DNA from: Orychophragmus violaceus
Taxonomy: Eukaryota > Streptophyta > Magnoliopsida > Brassicales > Brassicaceae
Length of the DNA stretch: 64,000 nucleotides
Direction of reading: 5' to 3'
NCBI GenBank assembly: GCA_030180135.1
Contig: CM058240.1
Location: 75,759,581 to 75,823,580 of the forward strand
The notes beneath the pieces were generated by a model. The model was not told the DNA's origin and ran no database searches. It saw only the letters and a list, made by a program, of their open reading frames with translations. Positions 42,813 through 54,100 of the stretch are shown in pieces. The translations under genes and the position numbers were made by a program. The stretch's first letter is position 1, and every line of letters begins with the position of its first letter.

Positions 42813-44006
42813 TGATATATCATGGTTTTTACTAGTTTTAGACCATGATATAAGTGTGTTTTAGTGTCTTTTTGTGTTCTTTTAGAGTCTTATACAGGTA
42901 TAATCATGTTTGGAGCATATTTGGTGATTATGGCACTTTTTGGAGATTTTTGGAGTGTTTGGCCGAGAGATAGAGTTCACTGTCCGAAACAAAGGAATGC
43001 GTCGATCGTTGCACTCTAGCATCGATCGTTGCACCAGCGAGATGGGCCAAAACTCGGCGGTTTATGAAAAGTCAAGATATTGCACTCTGATCCAGAAGTT
43101 CCCTGATATTTACAAAAAATCCCCTGGCCGAGATTAGACCTATATAATTAAGTTTTTGGTGTTTTATTTACTGACGCTTTCATAATTAAGAGCAGAGGAT
43201 TTTTAGAGCTTTTGGGGCTGATCTGAACCTTTACTTCATCTGTATTTGGAGAAGATTTCGAACCCCTTTTATTCTTTATCTTCTATGCAATTTATTCATC
43301 ATATGATTATGTTTTCATTATCTATGTCTGAGTAGATTCCTTGTTAGGTTTAGGGTTTCTCACATAGGATTTCATGACTTGCTAGACTTGTTTAATTCAG
43401 TTAAGGATTCATAATTATATCTGTTCTTCAATCTAATTGTGCTTAAAGCTAGTTCTAACTTGGTCAATTAGAATCTAGATCTTAGGTTGCTAAATACGTC
43501 ACGGAAGTGGGGTTTAGGAATCTGAACTAATTAGGTTGAGCAATTAAACTTCTCGCAAACGAAAGTTTGGTTTAGGATAATTGTGAACATATCAAACTTG
43601 GAATTAATGCTAGTTTAATCTGTTAGTTCTCGCAAACGAAAGTTTGTTTTGCTGCACTTAGACTTAGAGAATTATCGCAAAGGAATTTGGTTAATTCTAT
43701 ATCTGTGTTTTGAGTTCTAGAACTGTGCTTAATTAGATCCTTGCTGAATGAATTGTCTGCTTGTCTGATTTCCTGAGAACGCCCTAGACTTAGCGCTTTT
43801 AATAACTTGCTTTCACAACCAACAATCTCTGCTTTCTGTTTACTTTCTCACATTGCTTTTAATTCAATCACATTGCTTTCTTCCTAGTTTAATTTCCTGT
43901 TCTTGAGCTATTGAATACGGAGTCCCTGTGGATTCGATACCTATATACTACGACTACTGAACTGTGCACTTGCAGTTAGATATAGGATAAAACCTGACAC
44001 CTATCA
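42813..44006 (+). repeat. 3' LTR of the Athila-like element
   Basis: About 1194 bp, begins TGATATATCATGG and ends ACACCTATCA, as in 26974-28165, with about 17 differences by hand count. Confidence 0.95.
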
Positions 44007-44011
44007 CCATC

Positions 44012-44845
44012 CCTATATCTTCTTTCAAAGGAAGAGCCGCTGTGTCTTTTTGTCGAAGCAACAAGCATACTATTGGACTCAATTAACCCATTTGGTCCAT
44101 AACTTTCTTTTCTCGCAGCAGCATTGCACCATACAGGGTTTGTAGAATCTTCATGAGAGATATTTCCATCAGGTACTGGAGAAGGAAAGGAGAAACAACC
44201 ACTGGCCAAACTTTTTAGCAGCATATTTGCACCTTTAGCTGGTGGAGGCTTGACACCAGTAACTCCAACTTGGCTATGAGGAAGGAGCTCCAGATCCCAT
44301 TCACTACTTTCTCCAGGGAAAAAATCAGGTACTATACTTTCATTGTCGTCAACATCATCACTGATTCCTACACCAATTGACCATCTTCTGCGCGCAGAAT
44401 CTACCACAATCATCCTTTGTTTAACAAAATTAGATCATTTTCATGGGTGACCAACCCCTGCCACACAGGTTCAGTTCGCATCAAACTTAGCTCCGCTGCA
44501 TCCATCACTTCCTCGTCATATCGAGCAACCAAGTCAGGTTCCTTGGTCCTGTTGTATGTTTCAGTCATCAAGAGACCCATCGGATCATCTGAAACAGTAA
44601 CTGGCTCAATGCCTTTTGCTAGGACATACTTCTCACCGGATAAATAAGAATCCTCCTCACCAAATGAATGATCATCATCATTCATGGTTTTGACTTTTAT
44701 CCTGCGTATCAGGAACACTTCCGTGCTCTGTGCCTTTTTCATTCTCGCTAGGATAGTCGACTTCGTGACCCAAAAACCATGCCTCATCCTCAATTGGTTG
44801 CCTAATGTAACCAACATCATCATCGTCGTCATATTCATCAGAGTC
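44012..44845 (-). pseudogene. Kinase middle exons (acidic region)
   Basis: Continues directly from EYWDS at 50237 when the element is ignored: DSDEYDDDDDVGYIRQPIED then EAWFLGHEVDYPSENEKG. Next comes DDDHSFGEEDSYLSGEKYVL and MRTEPVWQGLVTHEND. A second exon carries RRRWSIGVGISDDVDDNES and RKESYGPNGLIESNSMLVA, ending RYRDG at the Athila-like insertion. No stop was noticed in these blocks, though the first part needs a frame change near 44690. Confidence 0.75.
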
Positions 44846-45198
44846 TGATAGATTTAGGATATCTCAAACACTAATTTGTAACTGTAATCCGTGTATTATA
44901 AAGCCTTGAATGAATGTATCAATTACAAGCTCATCTCGCTAGAATCAGATACTCGATCTCATAACGATCGCCTCTAGACTCATGACGTCTAAGGTTTACA
45001 ATTCAAAGCATAAAAATCCCAGAAATGAAATGCAAAAGTATTTAAATGAGCTGAGATGCTCCAGCTCACGCCAACGGAAAAGACTCAGTCTCCTCCAGAG
45101 TCTTTGCCTTTCCTTTATCACAACTCCAATCTTCTAAGTTCACTCTCCCCTTAGATGATCTCTTCCTCTTGCGAATATAAGCTTGCTGATACTTATCA
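44846..45198 (-). repeat. 3' LTR of chromovirus-like element 1
   Basis: 353 bp; contains the last 44 or so codons of pol, which stop at 45066-45068. Confidence 0.93.
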
Positions 45199-48100
45199 AT
45201 ACTCCTCCCTTTGAAATCAAGCTTGTCCTCAAGCTTGAAGTAAGGAAATTGCTGTACAAACTGCTTAAATGGTAGCCAAGAATTTTCATGTGTCGGCTTA
45301 CCCATCCATTGAACCAACAACTCCAAACGACCCTCAGGATCATAACGCTTAGCCAAAACATCCTCCGGTTCTGGACTTGCTTCCAACTCCTCCACACAAA
45401 CCGGTGGTAAAGCCTGCACCAAACAACCGGATCCCACCACAGCCTTCAACTGCGACACGTGAAAGACCGGATGAATACGAGAGGAAGCCGGTAACTGCAA
45501 CTTATATGCAGCTTTACCCACCCGTGACACAATCTCAAAAGGTCCATAAAACTTCGCCGTCAACTTCTGACAGAATCTTCTAGCAACAGTCTTCTGTCTA
45601 TAAGGACACAATTTCAAAAACACTTTATCACCAACCTGATACTCAACGTCTCGGCGATGCTTATCCGCAGAGCGTTTCATCAACTCCTGAGCTCGCAGCA
45701 AATTCTCTCTTATTATGCTCAGCATCAAGTCCCTCTCCTTTAATGCACTCTCCAATTCATAATTGGTCGTGGAACCAGGCTCATAACAAACAAGACTTGG
45801 AGGTTCACGTCCATACATCACTTCATACGGAGTTGCCTTCAACGAGGTATGATACGAGGTATTGTACCATAACTCTGCCCACGGCAAATATTTATGCCAA
45901 GTCCGTGGGTGTGTAGAAGCGAAGCAACGCAAATACGTCTCCAAACAACGGTTGAGTACTTCCGACTGACCGTCAGTTTGAGGGTGATTCGACGTACTAA
46001 ACTTCAGCTTAGTTCCCGACAAACGAAAAATATCTGACCAAAAAGTGCTAAGGAACACACTGTCACGGTCAGAAACAATAATTTTCGGGAAGCCATGCAA
46101 CTTTACCACTTCTCCAATGAAAGCATTGGCCACATCCATAGTAGAAAAAAGGATGTTTAAGGCTCAAGAAATGAGCATATTTACTGAGCCTATCTATCAC
46201 CACCAAGATGACATTACGGCCTTGAGATGTCGGTAAACCATCAATGAAATCCATGGTGATAGCTTCCCAAACACGAACCGGGACTGGTAATGGTTGTAGC
46301 AAGCCTGCTGGAGCCAATGTCGAATACTTATGGGTCTGACAAATCATACATTCGGCCACAAACTTCTGAATTGCTTTAGCCATTCCTTCCCAATAAAACG
46401 TTTGCTGCACTCTCTTCAACGTTTTTAAAACTCCAGAATGACCCCCCCCCCAGCTTACTGCTATGACACTCATTAAGGATCAATGGTATAAACCGAGAAT
46501 GTTTAGAGATTACCAAACTCCGTTTATACCACAGACGTCCCTCTACGATGCGATAATGAGGATTGTCATATGATCCTGCTTGCACTTTAGCCAACATCGA
46601 CTGTAACTCTGTATCCGCCAAGATCTCCTCAAAAATATCTTGTAACTGAAGGACATTGGGAATGGTCAATGCCAGCAACTGAGAACAAACAGACCTCTCC
46701 AATTGAAGCAGACTGCGAGATAATCCATCAGCTGCCTTATTCTCGCAACCTGGTTTATACAAGATATCAAATTCATATCCCAACAACCGTATCAACCATC
46801 TCTGGTACTCCATATTAACTTCCTTCTGTTCCAGCAAATATTTCAGACTACGCTGATCCGTATGCACAATAAATTTGCACCCTAACAAATAGTGCTTCCA
46901 CTTCTGCACCGCCATAACCACCGCCATCAACTCACGCTCATAAGCCGGCTTCAACTGCTCACGAGGAGTTAAAGCATGGCTGAAATATGCTATCGGTCTT
47001 TTATCCTGCATCAACACTGCTCCTAGACCAAAACCCGAGGCATCAGATTCAATCACAAAAGGTTTTGTAAAATAAGGTAATGCCAACACTGGTGCATTAA
47101 CCATTGCTTCCTTCAACTTCTGAAAAGCATCTTCAGCTTCAGTTGACCAACAAAATTGGTCCTTCTTGAGTAATGTTGTCAAAGGTTTTGCAATAGAACC
47201 ATATCCTTTAACAAACCTGCGGTAATAGCCTGTTAACCCGAGAAACCCACGCAATTGTTTAACGGTTGTTGGAACAGGCCATTGACGCATAGCTTCAGTC
47301 TTAGCCCCATCCGTAGAGACACCAGAAATTGAGATCAGATATCCCAAATACTCCACTTGGGCTGAACCAAACACGCACTTCTTCTGATTTGCAAACAAAT
47401 GATTCTCCATTAACACTTGCATCACTGCTCTCAAATGATCCACATGCTTCTCCACAGAATCACTGTAAATCAAGATGTCGTAAAAAAAACACCAAGACAA
47501 ACCGTCGGAGAAAAGGCTGAAACACTCTATTCATTAATGCCTGGAATGTAGCCGGAGCGTTTGTAAGTCCAAAAGGCATCACCAGGAACTCGTAATGTCC
47601 CTCAATGGTGCGAAATGCGGTCTTAGCTATATCATTCTCCATCATCCTAATTTGATGATAGCCAGAACGCAAGTCCAATTTAGAGAATATAACAGCTCCA
47701 TGTAGCTCATCTAGCAACTGGTCTATGACTGGAATAGGAAATTTATCAGCCACTGTTGCTCGATTGAGTGCACGATAATCCACACAGAAACGATATGTAT
47801 TGTACTTTTTTTTAACCAGCAACACAGGACTAGAGAAAGGACTGGAACTTGGTCTGATAATTTCGGCTTCGAGCATATCAACAACCATCTTCTCCATTAC
47901 TATCTTAGTCGCATGTGGATATCTGTACGGTCGGACAGACACCGTTGTCACTCCTGGAACCAGATTAATTGAATGTTCAATACCCCTAAATGGAGGTAAC
48001 CCCTGAGGCTTATCAAACACCTTCTCAAACTCCAATAAAGTCTGATGAATAACCGACGGTGCCTCTGATACAGTTGACACTACAGCCGTATTAAGAGTAA

Positions 48101-48791
48101 CTTCCTCTACAAAGTCATTAGGGCCATAGGAAGATAACAATGACTTGAAAAGGAGTTGAGAACTATGTAACCCTTGATCACCAAACAAAGTAACTCTTTC
48201 CCCTTTATGAACAAACATGAGTTCCTGTTTTCCCCAGTCAACCTCACATCTGCCAAGAGTTTCTAGCCATTGTATGCCCAAAATTACATCAACTGAACCC
48301 AGCTCTAGGGAAATGAAATCTGAGGTAAAGCTCGTATGATTAAGCTGGAAGGTTATTGCACGGCACACACCTAACCCGTTAACAATTACCCCATTCCCTA
48401 ACTGAACATGAAGGCTGCTATCAACACATACCTTCAAATGCAGCCGCTTCACCACTTCAGGTGAAATAAAATTGTGAGACGCTCCAGAATCAAGTAATAC
48501 AACCACTTCCGTATTTGCCATCCTACCAATGAGTTTGGTGGTTTTTGGTGAGTTGATACCAAGAAAAGCATTAAGTGACAGAGTTCGAAGTTCATAAGTA
48601 TTCTCTTCTTGATACTGAGTCTCCCAATCAGTCGTATCATCCATAAGCTCCATCTCAAAACCATTAACTACAGTCATCACCCTCAATTCTTTCTTGGGAC
48701 AAACTCTTTCATGAACACGAGACCACTTATCTCCACACTTAAAACACACCCCTTCTCGACGCATGGCGTCTAATTCTGCATCTGAATACCT
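45066..48791 (-). pseudogene. Chromovirus-like pol
   Basis: Nucleocapsid CFKCGDKWSRVHERVC, protease VVVLLDSGASHNFISPEVV, reverse transcriptase FSSPVLLVKKKYNTYRFCVD, MPFGLTNAPATFQALMNRVF. At the catalytic box (47470-47485) a T8 run followed by ACGACATC shifts the frame, and only one Asp (FFYDILIYS) can be read. RNase H FVIESDASGFGLGAVLMQDK and the integrase follow; a C10 run (46442-46451, + strand) and a T run near 46145 cause two more frameshifts. Integrase DFIDGLPTSQGRNVILVVID, VSDRDSVFLSTFWSDIFRL, STSNHPQTDGQSEVLNRCLE. The C-terminus LLVQWMGKPTHENSWLPFKQ resembles a chromodomain, which in chromoviruses targets integration to marked chromatin. Confidence 0.9.
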
Positions 48792-48794
48792 CTG

Positions 48795-49847
48795 TCATGG
48801 CCGTTGACCAGTACGTGGAGGTGGAACATTCTCCTTATTCTGCTTCACATCAACAAGCACACCTCTATTCTTATCAGCTCTATGCTTTTGTTGAGGAACA
48901 AAAGTATTGTGTTTAGTAGTACTGGTTAACAGATCTTTCTGATGAGGCACTTTAGTCTTGGAAGCATCACCAACCACTTGACAAAATGTACTTGTCTCCA
49001 TCTTTAACACTGCCGCAATGAAATTCTGCAACCCCTTTGGATCTTTCATACGGATAACCTCCTTCATTGCTGGAGACAGACCGTTATAGAATATCCGTTC
49101 CAAATGTTCATCTTCTAAACCCACAACCTGACCAAATAAATCCTCAACCTCCGATACATATTCTGCTACAGTTCCGGTTTGTTGTATACAGAACAACCTG
49201 GTTGCTGGTTCATCATCAATTGATTCTGAAAACCTCATCACCAATCTCTGCTTAAAATCCTTCCAACTACGAAATCCATCTCTACGAACCACCCATGCGA
49301 ACCATTTTTTAACCATTCCTTGCAAACAAAGAGGCACTAAATCCAACTTCACTTCATCCGTATAACGCCCCAATGTGAAGAAATGCTCAATATCAACAAG
49401 CCATTCATAGGTACGAGTACCATCGCAACAAGGCATTTCAATCTTCTTAAGCATGGAATCTCGATTAGCCAAATTCAAATCACCAAACCGATAACCTGAC
49501 GAATGAGATTCTCGGTGCTGTTCCAGGTGAGAGTTATGTACCTGAAACTGAGTGTGAGGACCATCCAGATTTTGAAATGGTGAGAAATTGCTCTCGGAAT
49601 GGTGAATCGGCTGTTTTCCAAGCTGCTTCATCATCGCTTGCATCGTCGCATTCAACGTCGACATCGTCTCTTCCATCGACGTCATGCGATTCTCCACCGA
49701 AGCTAATCCCGCAGTCGTAGATGAGTTTGCATCCTTCAATCTATGATACGCTCCCATCAGAAACGATAAATCTCCCTTCGATTTCACATCCATCCGATCG
49801 TACTCTTCCGAATAACCTGAATGCTCCGGTGAATTGATCCTCGACAT
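48795..49847 (-). pseudogene. Chromovirus-like gag
   Basis: Opens at 49847 (MSRINSPEHSGYSEEYDRMD). Contains a coiled-coil-like stretch (SVENRMTSMEETMSTLNATM) and the gag core TYEWLVDIEHFFTLGRYTDE, SWKDFKQRLVMRFSESIDDE. A TGA after GQRP (48792-48794) interrupts the same frame, which then continues SDAELDAMRREGVCFKCGDK, the nucleocapsid finger. Apart from that stop the gag is intact. Confidence 0.88.
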
Positions 49848-49878
49848 TTTCTCGTACTCGAACTTTTCACTGCACCAA

Positions 49879-50231
49879 TGATAGATTTAGGATATCTCAA
49901 ACACTAATTTGTAACTGGAATTTGTGTATTATAAAGCCTTGAATGAATGTATCGATTACAAGCTCATCTCGCTAGAATCAGATACTCGATCTCATAACGA
50001 TCGCCTCTAGACTCATGACGTCTAAGGTTTACAATTCAAAGCATAAAAATCCCAGAAATGAAATGCAAAAGTATTTAAATGAGCTGAGATGCTCCAGCTC
50101 ACGCCAACGGCAAAGACTCAGTCTCCTCCAAAGTCTTTGCCTTTCCTTTATCACAACTCCAATCTTCTAAGTTCACTCTCCCCTTAGATGATCTCTTCCT
50201 CTTGTGAATATAAGCTTGCTGATACTTATCA
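49879..50231 (-). repeat. 5' LTR of chromovirus-like element 1
   Basis: 353 bp, on the element strand begins TGATAAGTATCAGC and ends AAATCTATCA. Confidence 0.93.
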
Positions 50232-50236
50232 GAGTC

Positions 50237-51432
50237 CCAGTACTCATTTGAATGTTCTTTGAGATCACCTAATCCATTGCCAAAGCCATAAATCAAGTCA
50301 GATGCATCCTCTGCTAGTCCCTGACTTACAGACAACCAGTTTCCCCCACCAGCTATTCTTCCACCTATGACACCATCAGAATGGGAATTCAACTTGGACT
50401 CCATCTTCTGAAGATATTAAAAAAAGTAAGATACACATTACAAGAAAGAAAGGAAAAGGTGTACATAAAAGCTAGCCACAGCAATTTAACTTACTCATTA
50501 AGTTTTTGTATAGTAACCATCATCATGTCAACTAACCTGATGAATGGATTTCTTGTCCAATAGGAACATCAAGATCAGAGCCTATAAGGAAACCATTCTC
50601 AATATCAATTAGCTTCTTGTCCAAAATGCCACGCTCATGTTTTTCTTCCGGAGTAAAGTTCATTGATTTATCCTGTGACTTGATTTTAACATGGACCATC
50701 ATGGGCCAACGACAATGCTAAGCTGCTAAGATTAGAATGTGACTTCCCAAGGTATAGAGCTGTTGCCACATCATCTTCCTGCTCCTTAATAACAATCATG
50801 GAATCACTGGCGCCAACCTTTTTCTTTCCTTGCCTATTGTCTAAAATGGGTAGACCATTATCTTTTGCTGATGTGCTTCCTTTGGACAATGGATATACAG
50901 TTGTGACAGAACAGTCTTTCCACTGGTCTGATGAAACACCAGTGCTCTCTTCGTGGATCGCATCCTTCTTATCAACTTACAAGGATTGAGATGCTTTTCC
51001 ATGGTCATACTGAGATACCTGGCTAGAGCTTCCAGTCCGTTTTCCACAACCACTTTATTGCATTTACCAGTTTCAGGAACCTTTTCATGACTCAATGGCT
51101 TTGATCTCACTGGATTCACAAAGCTTCTTATACTTGGATCAATACTGTACACCTCAGAGTCAGCTATAATATCAGAAGAAGTATGGTCTCAGGGGGTAGA
51201 TCGACTAAAATTTCAGAAAACGTGAATCCGTCCTCCCAGAAATCTGCTGCATTATTAGCACCAGAGCCACTATGTGTCTGAACAGAAACATCATTCATAT
51301 GATTACTCTCATTGGCAGCTCCACATTGTATCTCTTTCACAACCAATTCATCAGTAACTTGATTTTTTGTTTTGAAGGTTCAGTTCTCGGCTGCTTCCTG
51401 GTTGCTTCTTATCCAACAACATACTCACACCA
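50237..51432 (-). pseudogene. Kinase N-terminal regulatory exons
   Basis: Coding pieces in several frames, read from 51432 leftward: VSMLLDKKQPGSSREL; ELVVKEIQCGAANESNHMND; DSEVYSIDPSIRSFVNPVRS; SKGSTSAKDNGLPILDNRQG; an exon with HERGILDKKLIDIENGF; and an exon reading GNWLSVSQGLAEDASDLIYG, ending EYWDSD at the next element. This Ser/Asp-rich, low-complexity region of the family lies before the kinase domain. Frame changes between blocks show indels; a stop follows LPPETILL near 51166. Confidence 0.75.
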
Positions 51433-51787
51433 TGATGTAGGAAAGGGCTAACGAACTTAACGGCTCCGTCCACGTCAGAGCCTTGGTGTTATGGTGTTAC
51501 GGATATATCCAATCGATATATTCTGTTGTTGATTTGATTTTATTTGATTTGGTGTTATCTCTTTTCGGTGTTATCTTTTAGCTAGCTTACGTCTTATATA
51601 AGCTAAACAAGCTGTAACTTCTTGGATTATCAATTTGAAGAATATTATTCAGCTTAAAGCTTCTTTCTATCTCCTCTGTTACAAATCGTGAGTTCCATCC
51701 TTGGAATTCATACTTGAGTGTGAATCCGTGTTTTACGAACATTTGTTCTCCAACGTTAGTGTTCTAAGTTATTGATTTATCATATCA
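51433..51787 (+). repeat. 5' LTR of chromovirus-like element 2
   Basis: 355 bp, begins TGATGTAGGAAAGGG and ends TTATCATATCA. Confidence 0.93.
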
Positions 51788-51788
51788 A

Positions 51789-51801
51789 AGGTATCAGAGC
51801 G
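51789..51801 (+). other. Primer binding site (tRNA-iMet type)
   Basis: GGTATCAGAGC a few bases after the LTR end, complementary to the initiator Met tRNA. Confidence 0.75.
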
Positions 51802-51821
51802 CAAGTCTTTTCTCGGAAACT

Positions 51822-52766
51822 ATGGCTGAGACGAGATCGCAGGCGCTTAAGGACGCAGTTCGTGAGTTAGAAGGAACCTTTGATTCTCGGATCGAAGCTC
51901 TAGAAGGGACAATAGCGGTCCATAATGAAAAGATCAACACGCAGAATGAGAAGATGAGCAAAGATATCGCTGAGATGTTTGAGGCAATCCGATTGCTCTC
52001 ATCACGCAGTGGTACGCCATTCGGTGATGATCAAGGTAAGAGCTCATCTCCAGGGTAGCAGATGGGGAGTAATGGTCAGGGAAGAAACAAGGGAGGAACT
52101 AACGTTAATTACTCGGGAGTTACGAGATTAACAAAGTTAGAGTTTCCAAGGTTTGTTGGGAGCGAAACCAAGGAGTGGCTGTTCAAGGTAGAGCAGTTTT
52201 TCAAAATCGATAATACACCGGATGATCTGAAGATTGGAATAGCTGCAATCCACTTTGATGGCCTTGCTGCAGCATGGCACCGGTCCATAGTCGAATTAGA
52301 AGCAGGGGAGACTATAACACAGGACTGGGAGACTTACAAGGTCGAGCTACACGATCGTTTTGACGACTTGTTGGACGATCCCATAGCCGAACTCAAGCAG
52401 CTTCAAGAAACCGAGGGAATTGCAGAATACCATGGGCGTTTTGAGTTAATTTGAACGCGAGTCAAATTATCTGAAGAATACTTGGTAAGTGCTTACCTTG
52501 CAGGTTTGAGAACGGATACGCAGATGCATATCCACATGTTCCAACCACAAACCATTCAACAATGTTTGATGTTGGGAAGACTTTACGAGAAGGCTAACCC
52601 TAAGAAGGTCACAACTACTGCGTGGTCCAATCCGAGACCTCCGAGTAATGGGAAAGGGTTAATACCATTTAAAAAGAATGCAGAAGCCAACATGGGAACA
52701 CAAATTCGCGACGAGAAGCCCAAGGATAAACCTAACCAACCGCGGCCGTTTCTGTCCAAGGAATAA
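51822..52766 (+). pseudogene. Chromovirus-like gag with three in-frame stops
   Basis: Starts MAETRSQALKDAVRELEGTF with a coiled-coil-like N-terminus. Gag core KLEFPRFVGSETKEWLFKVE, DWETYKVELHDRFDDLLDDP. The same frame runs through stops at 52056-52058 (TAG), 52452-52454 (TGA) and 52764-52766 (TAA) and then into the nucleocapsid and protease. The first two fit C-to-T changes (CAG to TAG, CGA to TGA). Confidence 0.85.
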
Positions 52767-54100
52767 ATGACCAGACGCCGAGCTGAAGGCTTGTGTTATT
52801 TTTGTGACGAGAAGTACACTCCGGGACACTATCTCAAGCACAAAAAGACACAACTATTTTCGATGGAGACAGAAGAAAGTGATGACGAAGAGATCGAAAA
52901 TACAGAGGACAATTCGAATGAGGAAGTAGATGATCTTTGTTGTGCCCAAATTTCGGTGAATGCGGTGTCAGGAATGACAGGATATCAGACCATGAGAGTT
53001 AAGGGAATGCATGGTAAGCGTGTTCTGTTCATCCTTATTGATCCAGGGTCCACGCACAATTTTGTGGATTCTCAAATAGCTGCCAAGTTAGGGTGCCCTA
53101 TGAAGCCTACTAGTATAGCCAAGGTTGCTGTAGCGGATGGTAGGAAGTTGGGAGTAAGTTCTAAAATCGAAAAATTCAAATGGAGATTTGGCGGGATGGA
53201 TTGGGAAGATGACATATTAGTACTGCCATTGGGCGGCTGCGACATGGTCCTTGGAGTACAGTGGCTGGGAACACTAGGACCCATCACATGGGACTTCAGG
53301 AAGCTCGAAATGCAGTTTAGATGGGGAGAAAAGAAGATACTACTACATGGTATACAAAAAGGTTCTGTACGAGCAATAAAAGCCAGCAGGCTGAATAAAG
53401 TGAGAGAAGAAGACGTTCAGCTCCCCATGATTTGCGTACAAGAAATCGCAGAAGAGGAGCACGCGGATTTCTGTCCAATTGATGTGATTGAAGAAGTTCA
53501 GGTAACGGATCAGAAAGTACAAACAGTGCTGGATCAGTTCGATGAAATTTTCGCAGAACCTACGACGTTACCACCTTCACGACAGACGCATGATCATCAG
53601 ATCACTCTAGTCGATGGTGCAAATCCGGTTAACTTAAGACCATACCGATATGCAGTCAGTCAGAAGAATGAGATTGACAAAATCATTCAAGAGCTACTGG
53701 AAGCAGGAACCATTCGAAACAGCTCCAGCTCATTTGCTTCACCAGTGGTACTTGTTAAGGAAAAAGATGGGTCTTGGAGGCTTTGCGTTGATTACCGAGG
53801 ACTGAATGGTATGACAGTGAAAAACAGATTTCCAATTCCCCTAATTGAAGACTTGATGGATGAGCTGGGAGAATCAAAAATCTACTCAAAAATCGATCTC
53901 AGGGCTGGGTATCATCAAGTGCGGATGTCTGAGAAAGATATTCATAAAACAGCTTTTAAAACCCACAGTGGGCATTATGAGTATCTTGTTATGCCTTTCG
54001 GTCTTACTAACGCTCCTGCTACCTTCCAAGGGTTGATAAATTCAGTATTTAAAGATATGTTAAGGAAGTCGGTTCTAATTTTTTTTACGACATCTTGGTT
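52767..54100 (+). pseudogene. Chromovirus-like protease and reverse transcriptase
   Basis: Nucleocapsid finger CYFCDEKYTPGHYLKHK (last Cys missing). Protease region FILIDPGSTHNFVDSQIA has DPG where the active site needs D-S/T-G. Reverse transcriptase: FASPVVLVKEKDGSWRLCVD, SKIDLRAGYHQVRMSEKDI, MPFGLTNAPATFQGLINSVF. At the catalytic box (about 54077-54090) the sequence reads T8-ACGACATCTTG; a base is missing against the expected FFDDILVYS, the frame shifts, and the rest lies in the frame of the next entry. Confidence 0.88.

Larger units (their letters stand above)
26974..44006 (+). mobile_element. Athila-like Ty3/gypsy element with a nested copia
   Basis: Flanked by CCATC on both sides (26969-26973 and 44007-44011). 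LTRs of about 1193 bp begin TGATATATCATGG and end ACACCTATCA. The primer site is complementary to tRNA-Asp, as in Athila elements. Gag, protease, reverse transcriptase, RNase H and integrase lie in one frame broken by two stops and by a complete nested copia (30848-38071). Reverse transcriptase FMDDFSVYG is an Athila-type motif. No envelope-like gene follows integrase. The element sits in a kinase exon, in the opposite orientation. A CGATCG-centred motif recurs in LTR, leader, coding region and 3' region. Confidence 0.95.
44846..50231 (-). mobile_element. Chromovirus-like Ty3/gypsy element 1
   Basis: Flanked by GAGTC (44841-44845 and 50232-50236). LTRs of 353 bp (44846-45198 and 49879-50231) differ at about seven sites. 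On the - strand: LTR, gag, protease, reverse transcriptase, RNase H, integrase, chromodomain-like C-terminus, purine tract (AAAGGGAGGAGTAT), LTR. It lies in a kinase exon in the gene's own orientation. The pol frame ends inside the 3' LTR. Confidence 0.95.
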
